The notes under the pieces: model-generated
Databases searched by the model: none
Told to the model about the DNA's origin: nothing
What the model saw: only the letters and a program-made list of their open reading frames with translations
Source of the DNA: Apodospora peruviana
Taxonomy: Eukaryota; Ascomycota; Sordariomycetes; Sordariales; Lasiosphaeriaceae
Reading direction: 5' to 3'
DNA length: 64,000 nt
NCBI GenBank assembly: GCA_033439685.1
Contig: JAUEDM010000006.1
Span: forward strand, 496,001 to 560,000
Shown here: piece after piece, positions 57,115-64,000 of the stretch
Numbering within the stretch: the stretch's first letter is position 1
How the letters are laid out: each line of letters opens with the position of its first letter
Position numbers and translations under genes: made by a program

Positions 57115-58671
57115 TCAACGACAAGCACTCGCCTTCCGCTCAAACGTGCGGTAGATATCGCCTGACCACTGGCTCCTCAACCAATCTGCACTGAAATCAT
57201 TAGTCGGGTAGCCATATGCATCAAGCCGGACCCTGGCATCAGGTATTAGTGGTAGACGTATCGGCGATGTCGCGGGCGAGTTCCAGATGGGGTCGGTGCA
57301 CCGGCATCCTCTACCCAGATCCTTCCACGTCGTCATCACGAGTGCCGGCTTCCTCTTTTCTCCGTTAGTACCATCAACTTGGACCACATCATACATGTAA
57401 TCAGTGTAGCACAACCTGCAGCTCTTGAGGACGCCTCTGGTCGGCAAGCCGCACCTGGTGATAGCCTCCTCACAATCTGGATGCAGAAGCATGCACCGTG
57501 TCTGGCTTGACAGGTCATTCGGGTCCAGCGGCACGCACGCGTCATAATCCAGACTACGATCCTCGTGGCCAGCCGCGTGCCACGGCAGCTGGTCGCGCAG
57601 CCGACTCAACCACGCCAGGTCATCATGGTTATTCCACCCTTGATGGCAACAGATCCCCGGAGAAATGCGGTTCTCGAAATACTGCGCAAGGAAGTATGCC
57701 GTCCGCTGTGTCGGTTTTTGGTCTTGAGTCAGGTGCAGGAAGCTGACAACATGCCGGGTACGCATAAGCACGTGGTGGCCTGTTTTTAGGCCGCCGACGC
57801 GGAACTCACAGGTGGTCGAGGCCAATGTATCGCCGGTAGACGTGAGCTGGGTGTCGTGGTCGGTCAGATTGGCCGCGAGTTGATTGCAGAGCTCTACCTT
57901 GCCGGCAGAGAACAGATTGGCCACGAGGCGAATCCGGTTACGCTGCATGTTGAGCTGTACACACCCGTATATCTCGCACATATAAGGACGAGTTCGGGTT
58001 GGGTCCACCGTCATATCTTTCAAGATGCCATGAGATATGAGGTCATGCTTGTAGTCTTTGGGGGAGTAGTAGGTGTCCCACCCATCGCGACAAGGGACAA
58101 GGAGAGGATGCAGTATCTTGCACCGAAGACAGTACACAAGATTGTCGCAGTCCCTCTCAATGAGGTTGAGAAAGTTAGCCTTGTCGTGTGCGGGAAGGTG
58201 ATTAACAGTGGCCCACACAAGATTTCCGAGCCTGTGCTTGAGAGTCTTGCTCACGAGCGGCAAGATTGGCTTGGCGGTCACATGCAGGAATCCGCTGATT
58301 ATGGTCAGCAGCTCGCCAGGCAAAGTCTCGAGGGGCGAGAGGCCAACTGGGTGGACGACATGTGTCATCGTGGACGGTGCCGCCACTTGTCCCTGCGGCA
58401 TCCTCCAACCAGGCTCATTCGGCCAGCAGGAAGGACAGGTGGGAAGGGCAAGAAGGGGAGAGTCAGAGTCCGCAGCTTGTTGTTCTTCACCTGTGTCCAA
58501 ATAAGTCAGTGAAACCTGTTCAGGTCGAGGTGCGGGTGCTCCATATCTCCACACTTGGAGTGCAAAGAGCAATGCAGGTAGGGGTACGGCCCGGAGGCCG
58601 AGGGGTATCCGGAGATGTCGCGGGGCCAGCTTACCTGGACGCGCCGCCATGGCTAGAAGCATGAGATCCAT
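57115..58671 (-). CDS. F-box protein
   Basis: Two exons, 58671-58635 and 58490-57115, give 470 aa. The first intron has a strong donor (GTAAGC), a CACTGAC branch site and an ACACAG acceptor, and the join keeps frame. The F-box-like motif starts near residue 75 (LSPLETLPGELLTIISGFL, then LPLVSKTLKHRLG). F-box proteins recruit targets to SCF ubiquitin ligases via Skp1. Downstream there are several Cys pairs (NLVYCLRCKILHPLLVPC; CRLCYTDYMYDV; GRGCRCTDPIW) that could bind zinc or be structural, a layout often seen in fungal F-box proteins of unknown target. Reading the intron as coding would give a longer, less likely N-terminus. Frame clean. Confidence 0.82.
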   Translation of the reverse strand: MDLMLLAMAARPGKLAPRHLRIPLGLRAVPLPALLFALQVWRYGAPAPRPEQVSLTYLDTGEEQQAADSDSPLLALPTCPSCWPNEPGWRMPQGQVAAPSTMTHVVHPVGLSPLETLPGELLTIISGFLHVTAKPILPLVSKTLKHRLGNLVWATVNHLPAHDKANFLNLIERDCDNLVYCLRCKILHPLLVPCRDGWDTYYSPKDYKHDLISHGILKDMTVDPTRTRPYMCEIYGCVQLNMQRNRIRLVANLFSAGKVELCNQLAANLTDHDTQLTSTGDTLASTTCEFRVGGLKTGHHVLMRTRHVVSFLHLTQDQKPTQRTAYFLAQYFENRISPGICCHQGWNNHDDLAWLSRLRDQLPWHAAGHEDRSLDYDACVPLDPNDLSSQTRCMLLHPDCEEAITRCGLPTRGVLKSCRLCYTDYMYDVVQVDGTNGEKRKPALVMTTWKDLGRGCRCTDPIWNSPATSPIRLPLIPDARVRLDAYGYPTNDFSADWLRSQWSGDIYRTFERKASACR

Positions 58672-61256
58672 ACCTAACTCACGACCAGAAGCCACCGCGA
58701 GCAGCGTGCTCGCTAGAGATGGGTTTATTTTATGGTTCTGGCTCTTTAGCGAAAAGTTCGGTTCGGGACTTCAACCGCTGTGTCTCTTGGGTCCGCCGAG
58801 GGGATGTGTCGTCCTCGGTCCGAGTCCCTCGCTCCCAAGTAGGCAGTCAAGGACTCAAGGGTAGAGCAAAAACAATGACAATGACGGGAAAAGTCAATAC
58901 TCGAAGAAGGTTTGACAGGAAAAGAGTAGAGCGTGAATGGATGAATGTTTTGGTCAAGGCGCGTTTCGTGTGTCTTGCATCAGCGTTCCCGTCGAATTGT
59001 TTGTTGCCCGGATGATGCCCCTGTGGTGGAAGGTGAAAAGTTCCCACAGTGCTGATTCGCTGCCGGCCGTTTGAGTGCTGGACCCGACGGACACACGAAA
59101 CTTTGCCTTATGTAAGCCGGCCTTGACGCACATGACGTAACTGTTGTGAGTAGAATCGAATACCGTACTGGGATGGGGGCAAAGCGACGACAAGAACAAG
59201 TATGATACGGTAATTAATGAAAAGAACAAAAGCAATGAGAATATGTAGAGATGGTTCCAACAAACGAAAAGTGTCTCTGATGATGTTCTCTGATGGTGGT
59301 CGATGCAGGATCCAAGTCCAAATTGTCAACGGAGACAAGCTTTATTAGGACCGGCAACACGGCACTCCCTTCCTTCCTCCTTTTGCTCAACGGCTTCCAC
59401 AAAGAGGGATGGTGACGACAGCAACATCCACGACGGGCAATGTCGTTTCCAAAAAACGAAAGGGGTATTGGTCTTGTAGACATCCAGTGTAAATGGAGCC
59501 CGTAGAATACTCCAGACATGTACTTTCAGGCTCTCATCCCTTCAAGGCAGATGACAATATTTCGATACATAGGTAGGTAGATATATTACTAGTAACCTTC
59601 ACGTTGTACCTAATTCCAGTGATGGAGACTGATATATCTTCCCATGTGTTTGACTTATTTTAGTAACCTTTGCCCGTCGAACTCGAAATCATCTTATCGT
59701 CTTGGCTCTGCTCAAGCCTCAGCCTGGTTAAGCCATGTATGCATAAGAGCAGCTTGGGCATTCTCCAGCTAAGTTGTACGACACCATTACCCAAGATAGC
59801 TCAGGCAGATGGCAGGATCTGGATCTCGAAACGACCGCACCGACTTGGAGCACCTTGGAGTACCTTACCATACGTACCTACCATACCGTACGCCATTCTT
59901 TCCAGGCAACTTCTCTCCTTCCCAAGGAGCAATTCATCTGACCCACTCTGCAAAAACCGCGTGTGGGACAGCCGCGAACCCGCATGGCCACGCCTTCTTC
60001 CAAGATCTCACTTTCAATATTTCATCCCAACATCTCACTTCCTCCAGCCAATTCGTTCCCTTTCCAAATGAACCTGTCCTCCATTCAATACTGTACAAAT
60101 GCTCCACTTCCTGTCGTTACCCACTCGCCCGCCTTACCTCACGGGCTCACCGCCTTGCTTTCTGCCGCCGCCTCGAGCACCTGTAAATTTTTCGCTCCTC
60201 TCCCGAAATTCATTCCCTTTTCCTTTCCTTTTGCAAGTCTCCTGTTGCTTTGCAATCCAGTCGAGCCTGGCTAGCCTGCTATCCCTCCCCCAGCACCGAC
60301 TAACCAACAGCATCCGTTTCTTTCTTGGTTTCTGTTTCTTTCTTGTCTTTCCTATCATTCTTGTTTTTGTATCGGGCTCGTGTTTCCGTCATTCCTTTTC
60401 CTGTCTTTCTTGGTGGTCTTGCCTACGTGTTCTTCCTTTATCTTTCTTTCCTATGTCTTTTTTTCTCCTGTAAGGTTTTCCCGGTCTGTGGGTTTTTCCT
60501 CCATTGCGCAGCTTGGGCTTGTCCTAGGCTCGTGAAGGAGAACAGCTTCATGAACGTCCCGACGGCAACATCACGAAGCAAATCATGTCCAGCGACTCCA
60601 GTCATCTCACGCATTTGGCGTATCTGGTCGTCGTGTTGAGATACACATCTTCTGTTGTACATTTCTCCACCGTTTGGCCCCATCCTGCAAACTAAGATGT
60701 GAAGGAGAACCGCTTGCTGCTCGGGTTGGCTTTATAGATACCTACCTTGGTTTTTGGTAGCCAGATGGCGGCTTCGCCATCTCACCGCCGAGTTCGCAAC
60801 TCGACCTGTCTGGCTGACCTCGCAAGCTTCCAGCCGTGGCCTGTCTTGCGCATCCATACGAAGCAAGTGTCACTAGGTGGCGTCCGGATGTGACCTGGTT
60901 TGTCTTGGTCTGCCTCATGGTACCTGACAACAACGATGGACCTAACCGCCACGCGTGCAGCACTGCATCTGCGCCTCTCGATGAAGGAGACATCGACGCC
61001 AATATTTGAGCAAGCTTGCAGATCTAGATTGGATGCTTCAACCTTGCTGGTAGTAAAGGGGAAAAATTCCTTCTGTCACCTCTGTCTCCATAATTATCTT
61101 TTCGTCCTTGGTAGGTGGCCCGCCTTGCCGAGTTCGTACGTCACACGTGCGCGGAAATAAATGCGATGACTACCAGATAAGCCACGCTTTATCCATAAGT
61201 ACAACGGTCTCTCCTTTCACCAGTAAAGGCCTTCGCCCAGTAAGTCTAGTCCAGTC

Positions 61257-61373
61257 CCCATCAAGAACGACCCGGCCGCCAACGAGAAGACCATGGATGT
61301 TGTGCGGGCTGACAAGCCGCGTGAGGTCCGCGCTGGCCATAACGGCACCTGGGTAGCTCTTTCGTTCACCTAA
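61257..61373 (+). pseudogene. Malate synthase fragment
   Basis: A frame of 38 residues reads PIKNDPAANEKTMDVVRADK followed by REVRAGHNGTWVA before a TAA. This matches the conserved stretch of malate synthase (IKNDP.AN..A..KVR.DK.REV.AGHDGTWVAHP), the glyoxylate-cycle enzyme. Nothing of the gene is visible on either side, so it is a short isolated relic. Confidence 0.75.
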
Positions 61374-61580
61374 TAAGGGTACCCGAAGAAGTTCATCAAA
61401 GCAATCCGCCTGAGCTCGCCAACCCAGTCAGCCAGCTTCTAGAGTAGCAGTTCTTCTGTCTTCCCAACCTGCCAGTGGTTATTTCGGGAAACCGTACCCT
61501 TCCAAGAGAGTGAAAAGAGCAAATTATTAGCTGGTTTATCTATCTACTTGGGCAGTGAGTACACCGCCATGCCTACCGTT

Positions 61581-61604
61581 GCAGCAGCAGCAGCAGCAGC
61601 AGCA
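61581..61604. repeat. GCA trinucleotide repeat
   Basis: Eight GCA units in a row, outside any recognised gene. Confidence 0.85.
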
Positions 61605-62417
61605 ACAATGCCTCTTTCTCATGAGATATGTTTTCTATGAGTACTACCTTACCCAACTAAGTAAGTAACCAAGCCTGCTCTCTAGGTATGTCATATGTGT
61701 TCATGGCTTTGAGATTTCTCAGCAAGCGCGAGATATTGAACGGCCTAAACAGGGAACGGCTTGACAGATAATCCAAAGGGCTATGGCAAGCACTTATGCT
61801 TCGACGTTGCTGAGGCAAACATTGAGCAAGGAGCTTTTCATATCTGAAAGGAGACGGCATTTATGATGTTAAGTGTTTTTTATATACCTTTCTTAATGTT
61901 TCACGAGACAAGGGACGGGAGTTCGGACCATTTGATATCATGAATAGATTGTTATAAATAGGTAGTTGGTATATATAGGTAGGGTAAGTGGTATCTAACA
62001 TCAGGATCCAATAAAGGAAAAGAAAGAAATCAAGTTTGTGTGTCCCGCAAAATTCACGAGTCTTCAGTCCATCCATCGTATGGCATTGCCGAGAAGATTC
62101 TCGGCGGCATACATGTTTTTCTCTCCGCAGGTTTATTATGCACTTCAATAGATTCAGTCCATGTCTGACAGGCAAAGCGAGAAGGGGTAGCAAAACCTAT
62201 TAAAGCAAAATCGCTTCTGGATATCATTGCTGTCTCGCTCAACTGACCGACTGAACTTCTCTCCATGCATCTTCCCTCCTCCCCCCAAAAAAACTTACAA
62301 CCCGCTGTCTGTCTATACATGCCGTCAAAGCATTCCTTGTAGAGAAAAACACATTAAATATGTTCCGACACATATATCGCCCGCGGCACGAAACACCGCC
62401 CAAACAACATGGTATGT

Positions 62418-64000
62418 TTAAACAAACACGATGTGGTAGATTCTCTTCCACGCCGGCATGGCAGCAAGACTTGCGCGGTACTCGTTGATCTCGTCCCACG
62501 GCAGCTCGCGGCGGCCGGTGTTTACATCGATCTTGTCAACCGTGAGCCAGCCGGTGCGCTTCCAGAAGTAGCCGCAGACCCAGAAGAACAAGACGACGGG
62601 CAGGGCGAGGTACGACTTGAAGAAGCCCTCGGCAGTGTTGAAACCACCACTGACGGGGCAGATGGCAATGAAGAGCTATTGTTATCATGTTAGAAACGAT
62701 AAGCTTTTGTTATGACAGGGAGAGGGGACATACCTGGGCAATCAAGACCAAGAAGATAAGGAAGAGACCCAAGTAGCTGCCGTAGACACCGCCAATGGCC
62801 TTGAACGGAATCTCATCGATGGTGTGGCCATGGTAGGCCCACGCCTTGCGGAAGCGAATGTGAGCCAGGCAAATGCTGCCCCAGGTGAAGAGGGCGGCAA
62901 GACCCGAAAGCGCGAGCAGCCAGTCGAAGACAGTCGGGCCATCAGCGTCGAGGTTGACGTAGGCGAGAAGGCCGAAGATGATGATGATGCCGACGCTGAA
63001 AAGCGGGCGGCCGGACTTGTCGACGTAGCTAAATATCTTGGGGGCGTAACCTTGCTGGGCAAGGGCGGTGAGTGTGCGCGAGCCGCCGTAGACGGAGGAC
63101 ACACCGATGGACAGCACCGAGACAAGAATGACGACATTCATGAAAGAATCAAATCCCTTGAGACCAGCGGTGACGCCAACCAGGACAAAGGGAGAGGCGT
63201 GCACATCGGCGTACGGGTTACCACCAAGCAGGCGCTCATCGTCATGGCGGATAAGGAGGCCGACAAAGAAGAGACCGAGAATATAGAAAAGGGTAATACG
63301 CCAGAAGACCTGCTTGATGGCGCCGGGGAGCGACTTGACCGGGTTGCGCGCCTCGGCAGCGGCCAGACCCACAAGCTCGGTTCCGCTGAAGGCAAAGGCG
63401 GCAGTAACAAAGACGCTGCAGAAACCGCGGAATCCATTCGCGAATGCGCCCGGGTCGTACCAGAGCTTGGCGCCCTGGTATTCGGAATAGGCACCACCCT
63501 CCGGACCGCCGCCAAGCACAAGAACGAAAGCGATGATCATGAAGATGACGGTGGCGGCAAGCTTGATGACCGATGACCAAAACTCTTCCTCGGCATAGCC
63601 TAGTGTGCCAAAAATGTTGACGATGACGATGGCCACAAAGAAAACGGTAATCCAAATAGCTATAAACGGGAACCGAGTTAGTGACCAGGCACGGGATGGA
63701 GGAGGGGTGGCGGGAAGTACGAACCAACACTGGTGTCTGGTCTCCAGTATTGCACAGTTAGACCACAGACCGTGAGCTCGAGCGGTAAGACAATGGCCCA
63801 TTGGAAGACGTAGTTCCAGCCCATGGCAAAACCCCAGGATGGATCGATGAAGCGCGTAGAGTACGTGTAGAAGCCACCAGAGACGGGAAACATGACGGCG
63901 AGTTCGCCGAGAGCATAGACAGTGTTGAACATCATGATACCCATGATCAAGAAGTCGATAAGTACGGAGCCGGGGCCGCCCGTGCGGAGCGCGCTGCCGG
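62418..64000 (-). CDS. Amino-acid permease, N-terminus outside the window
   Basis: Three exons are visible: 64000-63725 (partial), 63659-62734 and 62675-62418, joined in frame over introns GTTCGT..TTATAG and GTATGT..AACAATAG. The protein carries the AA_permease signature (FNTVYALGELAVMFPVSGGF then YSTRFIDPSWGFAMGWNY) and about ten hydrophobic helices in view. Later landmarks include AFSGTELVGLAAAEARNP, SSVYGGSRTLTALAQQG and the C-terminal helix LALPVVLFFWVCGYFW, ending in a soluble tail ELPWDEINEYRAS. This is a yeast-type amino-acid/proton symporter of the plasma membrane (APC superfamily). Substrate range cannot be told. The first 60-80 residues lie beyond the right edge. Frame clean. Confidence 0.95.

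Larger units (their letters stand above)
58672..62417. other. 3.7 kb gene-poor region
   Basis: Apart from the malate synthase fragment, no gene is recognised. A minus-strand frame at 60438-60683 contains QIRQMREMTGVAGHDLLRDV, which has a faint look of a ubiquitin-binding UBA-type helix, but there is no support beyond that. T/C-rich tracts dominate 60180-60480. Confidence 0.45.

Noticed and set aside
58498..58634. Long N-terminus of the F-box protein read through from an upstream GTG
   Set aside because: A strong donor, branch site and acceptor mark this stretch as an intron, and the spliced model keeps frame.
1..64000. CRISPR arrays, rRNA genes, bacterial operons or riboswitches
   Set aside because: Nothing of the kind was seen, and the sequence is clearly fungal nuclear DNA with spliceosomal introns.

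Overview
The window is a stretch of filamentous ascomycete (Pezizomycotina) nuclear DNA, most likely from a Sordariomycete. The evidence is short GT..AG introns of about 50-130 bases with CTAAC/CTGAC-type branch sites, HET-domain and F-box genes, a hydrophobin, a CBM1 cellulose-binding module, and a fungal rhodopsin-like membrane protein. All exon joins below were made by eye from splice signals and reading-frame arithmetic. No search was run, and family names come from recognised motifs and remembered family sequences.

Layout. 0.7-12.2 kb: intact genes, namely a TBC-domain Rab-GAP, a HET-domain protein, a very large gene fusing a chymotrypsin-fold protease to an F-box, and a divergently transcribed tail-anchored membrane protein. 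12.5-22.3 kb: mostly decayed genes around one intact secreted DUF1996-CBM1 protein. They are an FAD monooxygenase carrying a short internal inversion, a damaged multi-pass membrane gene, and an EST1-like gene whose two ends flank an areA-GATA-like (DUF1752) gene holding two in-frame TGA codons. 22.9-30.1 kb: a tiny membrane peptide, a rhodopsin-like protein, a coiled-coil hypothetical gene with frame breaks, a lipocalin-like protein and an atypical hydrophobin. 30.2-34.2 kb: no recognisable gene. 34.2-39.5 kb: a GNAT-like protein, a DUF6594 fragment, an RRM-like protein and an intact five-exon GH5 glycosidase. 39.7-46.7 kb: a second block of decay with a HET pseudogene, an FAD-linked oxidase lacking its FAD domain, an SDR with a doubtful C-terminus and a copper-amine-oxidase-like pseudogene. 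47.6-58.7 kb: a small Cys/Lys-rich protein, a 7-TM protein, an SDR, a fungal transcription factor and an F-box protein. 58.7-62.4 kb: gene-poor, with a short malate synthase fragment. 62.4-64.0 kb: an amino-acid permease cut by the window edge.

The intact genes do not form one obvious pathway. The strongest signals are the protease/F-box fusion with a cysteine in place of the usual serine, and the density of broken genes. Long housekeeping-type frames in the same window are clean, so a general sequencing-error explanation is less likely, although many single lesions sit in homopolymers and need read-level checking. The FAD oxidase, SDR and amine-oxidase-like genes lie within 5 kb and could be the remains of a small oxidative gene cluster.
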